The notes under the pieces are model-generated. The model did not search any database. It was not told the DNA's origin and saw only the letters and a list, made by a program, of their open reading frames with translations. Of a stretch of 64,000 nucleotides of DNA, positions 11,389 to 23,841 are shown in pieces (the first letter of the stretch is position 1; each line of letters opens with the position of its first letter). A program made the position numbers and the translations under genes. This DNA comes from Cannabis sativa (Eukaryota; Streptophyta; Magnoliopsida; Rosales; Cannabaceae), in NCBI RefSeq assembly GCF_029168945.1, contig NC_083604.1, forward strand, positions 44,883,686-44,947,685, given 5' to 3'.

Positions 11389-13657
11389 TTAGACCCCTGT
11401 CCTTCTCATACAAGTTCGTTTATTATGATCTCGACCTCCACAAAGTGTGCATTGCCTACCTCCTTGTACTCCATCATTTGTTCCTTTTTTAGAATTCGTT
11501 GAGGCCATGCCCTTCGTCCTCACTCTTACAGGATCTTGGATTATGTTTGGATTATCACGATATGTTGTGGTTGGTTGTGAGTTTTGGCTATTCTGTCCCT
11601 CCTCGTAAGACGCCCTAAAGATGGTATTAAGTTTTTCCAACTCCATCTTTGCCATTTGGAATGTTGCTTCTGAGTGTGATGCAAAGAAATTCATTGAGTT
11701 TGAATAAGCATTGAGCGCTCCAAACCTGAACAATCATATGAATCATAATTAAAACACTAATAGAATAAGAATAAAAGAATTTTATTTGCTAATTTAATTT
11801 TAATTTACCTTGACAATTGGGTCATCTTTTGATGCTCGGATGAGTGTTCACCAACTTGTGTAGAGGAAGAAGTCTTGACATCCTTTCGCCAACGAGTTAA
11901 TATTAAGGATTCTGGTATAACTCGAATGTCAAGACTTTTCATTACACACCATATATGCTTGCATGGAATACCATCAGACTCAAACAACAAACACGAACAA
12001 TTTAACTCATTCTTCTCTTTGTTATATAAGACTCGGTGTCTTATCGTACCGTATTGGAATCTAGCTAAAGAGAAGAGGTATGAATCCCCTTGATCTTCCC
12101 GATGAGAAATTGAATAGGGTTGCTCTTCCTCAATCTGTTCTTTTACTTTATAATATATGTTTCTGGTGAAAATTGCGGCGGCTTTGTTTGTAATATGTTT
12201 GCAAGAAATCTTTGTCTTACCGCGGGAATATGAGGGACGGTATGCATGCTTTTGAAATCTTTAGCGGCTTCATTATGGCGCATTGTGCCAATAGCATGGG
12301 TAATTTGTGAAACAAACTCTCGTAAACTGTAATTAGCAAGTAAGAATCTCTTGAGTACATTGTTCATAGACTCACATCTTTGGGTTGTTCGCATGCCTCC
12401 ATAGAAAACCCCTCTTAAGAACGTCTCTGCCCATTGACCACGTGTGTTGTATTTAGTACGACACCAAGAATTTTCTTCAAGGCCGAACTGTGCCAACAAA
12501 GCGGCCCATTTTTCTTCAAACTCTTCCACTTTGTAGTAGTTGTATATTAAGTCAAAGAAGCCTTTGTTGAAATCTGGAATCTTAATATTCTTTGTGGCAT
12601 TGTTCCCTAGATGCCATGCACAAAGTCGATGGGTAGAGTCTCGTAACAAATGTCTGATTGCAAATCCCATCCTTTCATCATTATCAGTGAGGACTACTTT
12701 TGGTTTTTTGTTGCCCATGCAATCAAGGAACACCCTCAAGAACCAAATATAAGCGTCTTCCGTCTCATCAAGTAAAACTGCGCAACCGAACACACAAGTT
12801 TCAAAATGGTGATTGACGCCAACAACTACAGTCAATGGCTTATTATACTTATTGGTGCGGTATGTTGTATCAAAAGCAATAGCTTCCCCGAATAACATGT
12901 AGTCTCTTCTACTCATACCATCTGCCCAAAAAAGGAATGCTAATCGATTTTCGTCATCAATCTTGTACTCGACGTAAAATTCAGGATCCATTGATGATAA
13001 GCCGTCTAAGAAACCCAATGTACCTTCTGCATCACTTGATATGTTCTCTTGCTTTCTTAAACTAGCCACTTTGTTGTACACATCTCTTAGTTGGAAAGGA
13101 AGATTGTCATACCCTCCAGATTGTAGGGCAATATGTGCTACAACGGAAGAAGTTTTGATACCACATCTATTCATGCTAATTACTTGTGCAGCTACTGCTT
13201 CAGGAACCTCGCGGTTTGCCCGAGTGAATTGCATTTGTGATGGTATTACCAAATCATGATTATGAAATGGTACAAATTCTTGACACCGCCAAAGATTTGT
13301 TTTTTGTAACCGAAGGATTCGTAACGCAGCTTGACACCCACAACGTGTTATTTCTTTTGGTCGCTTCTTCCTGTCTGGCATGTTCAAAAATTTCTCCTTC
13401 CGAAAACCTTCTTTGTTACAAACCCATTGTCGAATGTATATTTCTCCATCACTTTTCCTTGATTTTGTATCGTCAATTCTAGGACTGAAACCTTTCCATC
13501 TTGCATAAGTATAATAGAATGCCTCCCACATTTTTAGACTTACCATCTCTTTCCCTTCAATATCATGAGTATCTATTTCTGCAACTGATTTGGATAGTTG
13601 AAGTGTGTCCAAAATTTCTTGCCAGTGAGAGTTGGAGGCAATATCTACGTCCGTCAT
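11389..13657 (-). pseudogene. FAR1/MULE transposase-type gene, frameshifted
   Basis: The main exon (13657-12143, ATG start) encodes 504 residues. It has an N-terminal FAR1-type zinc-binding domain (C80, C106/C108, H132, H134) and a MULE transposase domain with the DDE-type motifs AFDTTY (D263) and VVLTDND (D325). The frame stops at 12143, inside sequence that should continue. Dropping two bases of a TATAT run near 12151-12158 restores YYKVKEQIEEEQPY... and a SWIM zinc finger (CSC..CKH, about 11950-11990). A clean GT..AG intron (11808-11726) then joins, in phase, to the last exon (11725-11389), which carries a zinc knuckle CTLCGGRDHNKRTC. The domain order is that of FAR1-related proteins or their parent MULE transposases. 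I infer a 2-bp frameshift separating catalytic and SWIM domains. A sequencing error or a truncated active product cannot be excluded. Terminal inverted repeats were not found. Confidence 0.8.
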
Positions 13658-15285
13658 ACTTTTCCTAATAATTCAATAAAATGAATATTAGTCATTCAAG
13701 TGTATGATGAAAACACATTAACTTACATATTAAAGTTAATGAAGTTGATGACTTTCCTTAAATATTTGACACAAAATTTAAGCTTTTCTGTTTTGACTAC
13801 TAACAGTAATCTTTATTGTTGTACTATCATAGTCAATGGTATTGCAAACAGTGAAGAACAAATTTACCTAAAAAAACGTACTATTTTCATATACGTTCTA
13901 TTGTAATTTCATGCACTTTCATTAATTAACCAATTGAAATATTAAAAAAATACTCTCATATGTACAAAAAAAAAAAACAAAAGTAATGCTCTTACCTAAA
14001 AAAAAATCCTACATTTATAAAAATATATATTATGTAATAACCATAGAATGAACATGCTTTGAATCCATGACTCAATATAGTTGGACTCCATTTATGTGGT
14101 AAGTAAAAGATTTATTGTTTTCAAGGCCCAATATCAAGGCCCAATACCAAGATTTATTGTTCTCTTTTACAGCAACATCTATGTTTACATAAATGAAACA
14201 TGGTTTTGTAATAGTCTCTAGTGAACTCAAACATAGTATCACATCTTATTGGTCATAAAGATTTTATGAACAATAAATTTTATATTAGTTAACACGTTCA
14301 ACTATTGTGACGGTAATTAAATATTCATCAGTAAATATTCTATCTATTTTCATAAATTAGATAAATAATGCAATCTTTTAATCTTGTGATGTTATCATTT
14401 TTTTTTAGTATTATAGTTTTTTTTTTTTTAGAAACAACACAATCACTTCTTTTAGTTTAACACTTCTTTTGTTATGAAGATTGTCTCTTGGATAATATAT
14501 ACTTATCTATGTTATTGTATCATATGTAATAACCATAGAATGAACATGCTTTGAATCCATGACTCAATATTAGACTCTATTTATATGGTAAGTAAAAGAT
14601 AAGCACATGCTGTCAAAATAAGATATTGTGTTAATAAGACATACCTTTATAATTGTAATAGGAGACTTACAAGACTATCCAAGTGAGTGAGAGTGAGATT
14701 GATTCATCCACCAAAACTCTACCAAATGACACTATAGAAAGAAGTTGAATGAGAGTGAGATCAATAACTTTTTATAAGTACTTACTTTTAGTTGTTTAAT
14801 TTTGCCATTGTGAGGTCCTCATATTTGTACACTTGTAGGTGGTGTGGTTGGTGTAGTTATTTATGAAACTAACACAAGAATTTAATTTAATATATAGGCT
14901 GTAGTTAAATATAAATGTATATAGGCTAGTCAATTGGTTGGCCTATTTTGGGCCATAATCTAACTATGTATCTAGGCCCAATATCAAGATTTACTGTTTT
15001 CTTTTAAAGCAACATCTATGTTTACCATAAATCAAACATAGTTTTGTAATAGTCTTTAGTGAACTCAAACATAGTATCATATCTTATTAGTCATAAAGAT
15101 TTTAGATAAATAAATATTGTTATGGTAATTAGATAAATAATGTAAATTTTTAATCTTGTAGTGTTGTCAATTTTTTTTTAGTATTATAGGTTTTTTTTTT
15201 TTTTTGGGAAACAACACAATTAATCACAGGAATAATTAATGTTTAATTTTCTTCTCTTTTTTCATTTGGAGAGCATATATTTTTT
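13658..15285. repeat. AT-rich DNA with a two-part local duplication
   Basis: About 80 bp starting 'tatgtaataaccatagaatg' occur at 14031-14112 and again at 14524-14600. A second block of ~150 bp, from 'accaagatttattgttctct' to 'cataaagattttat', occurs at 14147-14270 and again at 14975-15105. Each pair is roughly 90% similar by eye. No genes are seen. Confidence 0.7.
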
Positions 15286-15370
15286 ATGATCGCCCAGATT
15301 TTATTACCACATAAGAAATCTCCAGATAAAGATGATTTAGTCCCGTACGTCATTGTATTAATTCCCTTCC

Positions 15371-15382
15371 AAAATAATAATA

Positions 15383-15420
<38 letters not shown>
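15371..15420. repeat. (AAT)n microsatellite
   Basis: About sixteen AAT units with one interruption. Leucine- and asparagine-rich ORFs across it are artefacts of the repeat. Confidence 0.95.
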
Positions 15421-15421
<1 letters not shown>

Positions 15422-16085
15422 TCATTTTCCCTTTTCCCTTTCGAATCAGAAATAATGTCATTTTCCATATCCATGAATGTATATAGTGTAATCTCACATA
15501 TTTTTCATGCAAAAGTAATATACTCACGTTAGAGAGTGAATATACACCATGAATAAGTAATATAGATATTACTGGATAGGCTATAGTCTATATAGTCTCC
15601 AAATTACTTTTTTTTTAAAAAAAAATAAAAAAAGTATATTGAAGAAAAGATAATAATACAGTAGTTCAAAAGCATAGTGATTAAAAAAAGAAAGAGCACA
15701 GTACATTTCTTCAACCTAATTGATAGATTAATCTCTAAAGTTTTAAATTGCACTTAGATATATATATAAGATCATCATTAATAATATTAATAAAAAAAAA
15801 GAGATTACATGATACTAGGGATAGAGAATACCCTTTAACACCATGCATGCATGCATGCTTTTAAGAGTACTGTGGAGGACATGACTCAATACTAACTAAA
15901 GTTACTAATAAACACGTGAACACAAACTACAACACAACATACTCTTAGAAAAATAATATAAAGCATACCATAATAAGAAAACACAACAAAATATCATAAC
16001 ATAATTTGGAAAAATGTAAGACCATTCATAGGTTTGGAGAGGATGGGGCCAGTGAATGGTGCACAAAAGGCGAGTTCCCAAGACC

Positions 16086-16517
16086 TCAATCGAGATGAAT
16101 CACCTCAGGGACTCTCGCTTCACCTCTGAGGTAGTCATTGGCAGCTTCCAAAAATGCTTCCACCGTCTTCACTTGGTCACTTCCTTGACCCTGGAGCTTG
16201 TTTTGTTGGTACATGGTCGAAGCAAGCTCGATAATCCTCTTTCGAGCCTCATCTAACAGGTCAGCACATTTGTTTTTTGAAGCATTCACTGAGTTAAGAG
16301 TGCTATGCAACATGACACAATTGGAGCAAGGTTCTGTCGCCTGAGACCGGTATCTCCTTGACCGAGAGGAAGATGGAGGAGATTTCTTGCAAATTGATGA
16401 AGGAGTCCCTAAGTTCATTGGACATACGTGGGCGTCCGGGCTGTAATTCTTAGCTGAGCCGTAACAAGAGTTAGTGGTAGGGAATAGGTTTTTGGAAATG
16501 GATTTGGTCTTAGTCAT
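16086..16517 (-). CDS. Small hypothetical protein, 143 residues
   Basis: A single minus-strand ORF from ATG 16517 (MTKTKS) to a stop at 16086. The N-terminal half is serine- and basic-rich with no fold visible. It holds a pair of cysteines in 'PCSNCVMLH'. The C-terminal half, from 'KNKCADLLDEARKRIIELAS' on, is predicted helical or coiled-coil. I recognise no family. In size and helical C-terminus it resembles the two small proteins at 23842 and 26103, but I see no convincing sequence match. Upstream DNA to 16620 includes a short CA run. Coding is plausible from length and composition only. Confidence 0.5.
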   Translation of the reverse strand: MTKTKSISKNLFPTTNSCYGSAKNYSPDAHVCPMNLGTPSSICKKSPPSSSRSRRYRSQATEPCSNCVMLHSTLNSVNASKNKCADLLDEARKRIIELASTMYQQNKLQGQGSDQVKTVEAFLEAANDYLRGEARVPEVIHLD

Positions 16518-17189
16518 TTTTTGGTGATAAAACAAATACTGTAGTTATGGGCTTATAAATTTGATTTAGTGGTGAGGCAATTACAAATGATAAATATCTA
16601 TATTTATATACACACACACAATGTCACTCTCAATTGTCGAGCAAAACAATTGTATAGACAATGGAAGACCCATTGTGATTTCAAGAAAAACCCTTAATAC
16701 CCAATAGTTTTATATCTTTATTTAGCAAATTCAACCTACAACTTTATGTACTATTCTTCCTTTGCCTAATTTTAAAAGGAATAAAAATAAAATTACATGC
16801 ATGAAGTGATTAAAATACAAATAAATTATAATATAATAATGGTGATCTAGCAAAGAAAAAATAGGTCATATTATATAGTTATTGTATAGGTTACCTCTGG
16901 ACAAAACCTTGTATTTATCACTAACACAAAATAAGAAAGCTTACAAAAACAATAATAAAACCATGCGTGTACTTTAAACCATGCAAAGTAATAAAAGACA
17001 AAACAAATGAAGAAACAAAATTAATATATTATTAATTTTAAGTTTGTCATTGAAGAGAACAAATGTGTAGTCTTATCACAACAATAAATGTGTAGTCTTC
17101 ATCAATAGTACTACATATTAGTAGGTACTTTGCTTTACTTTAAACACAATAAAAAAATTAAAATAAAATAAATAATATATATAAAAATG

Positions 17190-17410
17190 GACTCAAGTTA
17201 CTTAAGAAATTTGTGTTATTCCTAATTTGTGTTGAACTAATAAAATTATTGTACTATTTAAAATGTATAACTAATCCATGATATTAGTATTTTTTTATTA
17301 AACTTATGTAATCAGTAGTTTGAGTTAATATGTTGTAATGTATAATTAATATCATGGATCCCTATTATAATATTAATGTGTTATGTTGTTGGTTAAAAAA
17401 AATGTCATAA

Positions 17411-17474
<64 letters not shown>

Positions 17475-18055
17475 GGTTAGTACGCTTCACCTAATGGATC
17501 ATTAGTGTGTACGTGGTCTTATTTTTTTTTTTTTTGAAACAATGTGTGGTCTTATCAAGAGTACTATATATTCTCATTTTAGCTAATATAACCTATAACT
17601 TTATGTACTATATAACTTTTTGCTTTACTTTGAACACAATAAGAATAAAGTGACATGCATGAATTGAATAGCCTTTAAATGACATTAAAATATAAATAAA
17701 AAATAAAATAAAACCGGTCATATTCTTTGCAGAAACAAAATCACTTTATATAATTTATTGTTTTGGTAAACCCTTGGGTCTTGGACAAAGAATTAAATTC
17801 TTAACATGGGCATCCCTCTATCTCCTCTAATAAATTTGTCATACATAGCAAACATTGAGTCATGCATCACATACTTGTTTTTTTTTTTTTGAACATGCAT
17901 CACATACTTTTAATACATAAGTAATATACTGACGTGAGGGAGTGAATATATACTATGAATAAGTAATATAGATATTATTAAATAAATATAGTATACATCT
18001 TAGAAAATATTAAATTATCTGATATAATATTACTTTAAACACAATAAGAAAATTA
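17190..18055 (+). pseudogene. Duplicate of the 3' end and downstream DNA of the GRF zinc-finger gene
   Basis: From 17193 the sequence follows the last ~65 coding bases of the gene at 24658-25094 (reading KLLKKFVLFLICVELIKLL). It then follows that gene's downstream DNA, including the (ATT)n tract, the module copy and the 'tagatattatta' block, to about 18055. The zinc-finger exons are absent, so this copy cannot encode the protein. A 60-bp insertion-like difference lies near 17870-17895. Confidence 0.8.
17408..17475. repeat. (TTA)n microsatellite
   Basis: About 22 ATT/TTA units. The paralogous site at 25252-25305 has a shorter, interrupted tract. Confidence 0.95.
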
Positions 18056-19059
18056 AAATATAAATAAAAAAAAAGAGGACGTTGGCTCTTAGTTGGAGAC
18101 AATGTTATTATAAATATATCAATGTATTGGTCAAACTTTGAGCATTGGAAAAAGACTTGTCATTGAGCAAACAATGATAAGTGTTTAGTCTTATCCAATG
18201 GTACCATATTCTCATTTTAGCAAATATATCCTACAACTTTATGTATTATATATCTCTTTTTTTACTTTATACACAAATAAACAATAATATGCATGCAAAA
18301 ATTGATTTCTTGGTTTGAAGGAAATGAAAATATATTACAAAATAAAAAAAAAAATAATGGTGACTATCATAAAATTGGAAAGTTTACCAAGCTACACCAA
18401 ATACCATGGGTGTACTTCAAACCATTTATAAGAAATAATAATCATTAATATGAATAATGTAAATGCATGCAAAGAGATTTCTAAAAAAAAGAAAAAGAAA
18501 ATAAATAAATGCAAAGCAATACATGACAAAACCCTCAACGCCTCAAACACAATAAGACTTGATAAAAAAAAAATTACTTTTACAATAATTTTTCTAGAAA
18601 TTATATACTATCACAGCAAGAAATTTCAAAGTATACATATATATATATTCAATGACTAATTTGTAACCAATAAGTAAATTTAGTGCTTTGATTAGTAATA
18701 TTAATAATTTAATAATTTTATTTGTCTTAAATTTATGAAAATGACAAAGGTGATTACTGTTTTAGAAATGAGCAAGCCACAATTTTTAGTGGGGGATATT
18801 TTTTTTTAATTGAAAGAATATTAGTGAAACATATATATTTTTATAGTGATAAAATAAAATTATTTGAAAATATGCTGAAAAAAAAAATATAGAGAAATAA
18901 GTAAAATTATTACGTGGTATAATATGAAAATTATAAAATTTATAGGAATAGAAATAAAAATATGTAAGGATATAAATAAACAAGTATAAATTTTATGTAT
19001 AAAAGTTTAATTTATAGAAAATTGCGAGTCAGGTAAATGATTCCTAAAGTCCTTTTTTG

Positions 19060-22000
19060 TCGTTTCTAGTTAACTATAGTGAATCCAGTAATAGTCTTGT
19101 TGGGATGATCGGGATTTAACAACGGATCGCACGTGCCTTCCTAAAATGCCCCCAGTCATTATGGAAACGGACTTTCAATGACGATTGATACCTGATAGTG
19201 ATGATTTGCAAGCAACGAGTAACTTTGACCAAGATCGGTTCTAGTCAACTATAGTGAATCCACTAGTAGTCACGCTGGGATGATCGGGGAATGCATAACA
19301 GATCGTACATGCCTTCCTAAAACGCCAGCAGTCGTTATGAAAACGGACTTTCAATGATGATTGATACCTGATAGTGATGATTTGCAAGCAACGAGTAACT
19401 TTGACCAAGATCGGTTCTAGTCAACTATAGTGAATCCACTAGTAGTCACGCTGGGATGATCGAGGAATGCATAACGGATTGTACATGCCTTCCTAAAATG
19501 CCCCCAGTCATTATGGAAACGGACTTTCAATGATGATTGATACCTGATAGTGATGATTTGCAAGCAACGAGTAACTTTGACCAAGATCGGTTCTAGTCAA
19601 CTATAGTGAATCCACTAGTAGTCACGCTGGGATGATCAGGGAATGCATAACAGATCGTACATGCCTTCCTAAAACGCCAGCAGTCATTATGAAAACGGAC
19701 TTTCAATGATGATTGATACCTAATAGTGATGATTTGCAACCAAGATCGTTTCCAGTTAAATATAGTGAATCCACTAATAGTCTTGCTGGGATGATCCGGG
19801 TTTAATAACGGATTGCATGTGCCTTCCTAAAACGCCCCTAGTCATTATGGAAATGGATTCAATGACGATTGATTCACTACTAGTGATGATTTGCAAGCAA
19901 CGAGTAACTGTGACCAAGATCGGTTCTAGTCAACTATAGTGAATCCACTAGTAGTCACGCCGGGATGATTGAGGAATGCATAACGGATTGTACATGCCTT
20001 CCTAAAACGCCCCCAGTCATTATGGAAACAGACTTTCAATGACGATTGATTCACTACTAGTGATGATTTGCAAGCAACGAGTAACTTTGACCAAGATCGG
20101 TTCTAGTCAACTATAGTGAATCCACTAGTAGTCACGCCGGGATGATTGAGGAATGCATAACGGATTGTACATGCCTTCCTAAAACGCCCCCAGTCATTAT
20201 GGAAACAGACTTTCAATGATGATTGATTCACTACTAGTGATGATTTGCAAGCAACGAGTAACTTTGACCAAGATCGGTTCTAGTCAACTATAGTGAATCC
20301 ACTAGTAGTCACGCCGGGATGATTGAGGAATGCATAACGGATTGTACATGCCTTCCTAAAATGCCCCCAGTCATTATGGAAACAGACTTTCAATGACGAT
20401 TGATTCACTACTAGTGATGATTTGCAAGCAACGAGTAACTTTGACCAAGATCGGTTCTAGTCAACTATAGTGAATCCACTAGTAGTCACGCCGGGATGAT
20501 CGATGAATGCATAACGGATTGTACATGCCTTCCTAAAACGCCCCCAGTCATTATGGAAACAGACTTTCAATGATGATTGATTCACTACTAGTGATGATTT
20601 GCAAGCAACGAGTAACTTTGACCAAGATCGGTTCTAGTCAACTATAGTGAATCCACTAGTAGTCACGCCGGGATGATTGAGGAATGCATAACGGATTGTA
20701 CATGCCTTCCTAAAACGCCAGCAGTCATTATGGAAACAGACTTTCAATGATGATTGATACCTGATAGTGATGATTTGCAAGCAACGAGTAACTTTGACCA
20801 AGATCGGTTCTAGTCAACTATAGTGAATCCACTAGTAGTCACGCTGGGATGATCGAGGAATGCATAACGGATTGTACATGCCTTCCTAAAACGCCAACAG
20901 TCATTATGGAAACGGACTTTCAATGATGATTGATACCTGATAGTGATGATTTGCAAGCAACGAGTAACTTTGACCAAGATCGGTTCTAGTCAACTATAGT
21001 GAATCCACTAGTAGTCACGCCGGGATGATTGAGGAATGCATAACGGATTGCACATGCCTTCCTAAAACGCCCCCAGTCATTATGGAAACAGACTTTCAAT
21101 GACGATTGATTCACTACTAGTGATGATTTGCAAGCAACGATTAACTTTGACCAAGATCGGTTCTAGTCAACTACAGTGAATCCACTAGTAGTCACGCCAG
21201 GATGATTGAGGAATGCATAACGGATTGTACATGCCTTCCTAAAACGCCCCCAGTCATTATGGAAACAGACTTTCAATGATGATTGATTCACTACTAGTGA
21301 TGATTTGCAAGCAACGAGTAACTTTGACCAAGATCGATTCTAGTCAACTATAGTGAATCCACTAGTAGTCACGCCGAGATGATTGAGGAATGCATAACGG
21401 ATTGTACATGCCTTCCTAAAACGCCCCCAGTCATTATGGAAACAGACTTTCAATGACGATTGATTCACTACTAGTGATGATTTGCAAGCAACGAGTAACT
21501 TTGACCAAGATCGGTTCTAGTCAACTATAGTGAATCCACTAGTAGTCACGCCGGGATGATCGAGGAATGCATAACGGATTGTACATGCCTTCCTAAAACG
21601 CCCCCAGTCATTATGGAAACAGACTTTCAATGATGATTGATTCACTACTAGTGATGATTTGCAAGCAACGAGTAACTTTGACCAAGATCGGTTCTAGTCA
21701 ACTATAGTGAATCCACTAGTAGTCACGCCGGGATGATTGTGGAATGCATAACGGATTGTACATGCCTTCCTAAAATGCCAGCAGTCATTATGGAAACAGA
21801 CTTTCAATGATGATTGATACCTGATAGTGATGATTTGCAAGCAACGAGTAACTTTGACCAAGATCGGTTCTAGTCAACTATAGTGAATCCACTAGTAGTC
21901 ACTTATTTGGGATGATCGAGGAATGCATAACGGATTGTACATGCCTTCCTAAAACGCCAACAGTCATTATGGAAACGGACTTTCAATGATGATTGATACC

Positions 22001-23271
22001 TGATAGTGATGATTTGCAAGCAACGAGTAACTTTGACCAAGATCGGTTCTAGTCAACTATAGTGAATCCACTAGTAGTCACGACGGGATGATTGAGGAAT
22101 GCATAACGGATTGTACATGCCTTCCTAAAACGCCCCCAGTCATTATGGAAACAGACTTTCAATGATGATTGATTCACTACTAGTGATGATTTGCAAGCAA
22201 CGAGTAACTTTGACCAAGATCGGTTCTAGTCAACTATAGTGAATCCACTAGTAGTCACGCCGGGATGATTGAGGAATGCATAACGGATTGTACATGCCTT
22301 CCTAAAACGCCCCCAGTCATTATGGAAACAGACTTTCAATGACGATTGATTCACTACTAGTGATGATTTGCAAGCAACGAGTAACTTTGACCAAGATCGG
22401 TTCTAGTCAACTATAGTGAATCCACTAGTAGTCACGCCGGATGATCGAGGAATGCATAACGGATTGTACATGCCTTCCTAAAACGCCCCCGTCATTATGG
22501 AAACAGACTTTCAATGATGATTGATTCACTACTAGTGATGATTTGCAAGCAACGAGTAACTTTGACCAAGATCGGTTCTAGTCAACTATAGTGAATCCAC
22601 TAGTAGTCACGCCGGGATGATTGAGGAATGCATAACGGATTGTACATGCCTTCCTAAAATGCCAGCAGTCATTATGGAAACAGACTTTCAATGATGATTG
22701 ATACCTGATAGTGTTGATTTGCAAGCAACGAGTAACTTTGACCAAGATCGGTTCTAGTCAACTATAGTGAATCCACTAGTAGTCACGCTGGGATGATCGA
22801 GGAATGCATAACGGATTGTACATGCCTTCCTAAAACGCCAACAGTCATTATGGAAACGGACTTTCAATGATGATTGATACCTGATAGTGATGATTTGCAA
22901 GCAACGAGTAACTTTGACCAAGATCGGTTCTAGTCAACTATAGTGAATCCACTAGTAGTCACGCCGGGATGATTGAGGAATGCATAACGGATTGTACATG
23001 CCTTCCTAAAACGCCCCCAGTCATTATGGAAACAGACTTTCAATGATGATTGATTCACTACTAGTGATGATTTGCAAGCAACGAGTGACTTTGAACAAGA
23101 TCGGTTCTAGTCAACTATAGTGAATCCACTAGTAGTCACGCCGGGATGATTGAGGAATGCATAACGGATTGTACATGCCTTCCTAAAATGCCCCCAGTCA
23201 TTATGGAAACAGACTTTCAATGATGATTGATTCACTACTAGTGATGATTTGCAAGCAACGAGTAACTTTGA
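19060..23271. repeat. Tandem satellite array, 24 units of ~177 bp
   Basis: Unit starts, taken at the 'ggttctagtcaactatagtg' motif, fall at 19060, 19237, 19413, 19589, 19748, 19922, 20099, 20276, 20453, 20630, 20806, 20982, 21159, 21336, 21513, 21690, 21866, 22045, 22222, 22399, 22574, 22750, 22926 and 23103. Spacing is mostly 176 or 177 bp; one unit is short by 17 bp (19589-19747). Two main subtypes exist. The 176-bp form has 'gatacctgatagtgatg' and usually 'gccagcag' or 'gccaacag'. The 177-bp form has 'gattcactactagtgatg' and 'gcccccag'. Subtypes recur in a fixed order from about 20630. The array ends sharply at 23271. It codes for nothing credible. Confidence 0.97.
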
Positions 23272-23841
23272 AAGACATATGCTATACATTTATTTTTTAA
23301 AATTATTTATTTGAAAACCCAAAACTAACAACAATAAAAAATTAAAAAATTAATATTGGTTCAAACGAGTTAACCCGACCAAACTGAAAAAAATCATTGG
23401 GCGGGTTACACTTTTTTATTTTTTTTCCGTTGGGCGGGTTTCAATTAGATATTTGCAACCCGACAAATATATTGGGTTGGTAAAAATATACTATATCCCG
23501 ACCAAACTGATCGATGTACACCCGTAGATATTAATATTTAGTCTAACATATGTCATTGAGCAACACAATGACAAGTGTGTAGTCTTATCAATGGTACTAC
23601 ATCCTTATTAATAATCAAATAAGCAAAATAATCTGCTAAATAAATAAAGACAAAACAAAAAAAGACAAAAGAGTTAGGTATATAATAATCATCCATCTCC
23701 ATATATAGATATATATATATCTCACTACTCAATAAACAAAGATTACCATTTGCCAAACTTATCTCACCTCCTAACTTTAACTCAATCCTTATTTTTTCAA
23801 TACCCTCTACTAGTTCACTATAACTTGCATACTTATTGCGA
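23272..23841. other. Spacer with transposon-like GGGCGGGTT motifs and a TATA-rich promoter region
   Basis: The segment 23365-23530 contains repeated 'gggcgggtt' and 'cccgaccaaactg' words in both orientations, as seen in some plant hAT-type relics (inference). A copy of the dispersed module begins at 23552 ('tcattgagcaacacaatgac'). A TATA-rich run at 23700-23720 lies ~130 bp before the next gene's ATG. Confidence 0.4.

Larger units (their letters stand above)
16518..19059. other. AT-rich DNA with several copies of a dispersed module
   Basis: Partial or full copies of a ~90-bp module ('gtgtagtcttatcaatggta' then 'aacctacaactttatgtact') lie near 16722, 17065, 17548 and 18175. A (TTA)n microsatellite occupies 17408-17475. 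The stretch 17190-18055 is a diverged copy of 25025-25680. Short ORFs near 18450-18980 are AT-biased and not credible genes. Confidence 0.7.

Noticed and set aside
15243..15527. 94-codon minus-strand ORF with a leucine run, and its plus-strand asparagine-rich partner
   Set aside because: Both are translations of the (AAT)n microsatellite.
19060..23271. CRISPR-like array
   Set aside because: Repeats are contiguous 176-177-bp units with no unique spacers, in a plant nuclear context. It is a satellite.
23107..23289. 60-codon minus-strand ORF in the satellite
   Set aside because: It arises from the repeat sequence and is broken in neighbouring units.
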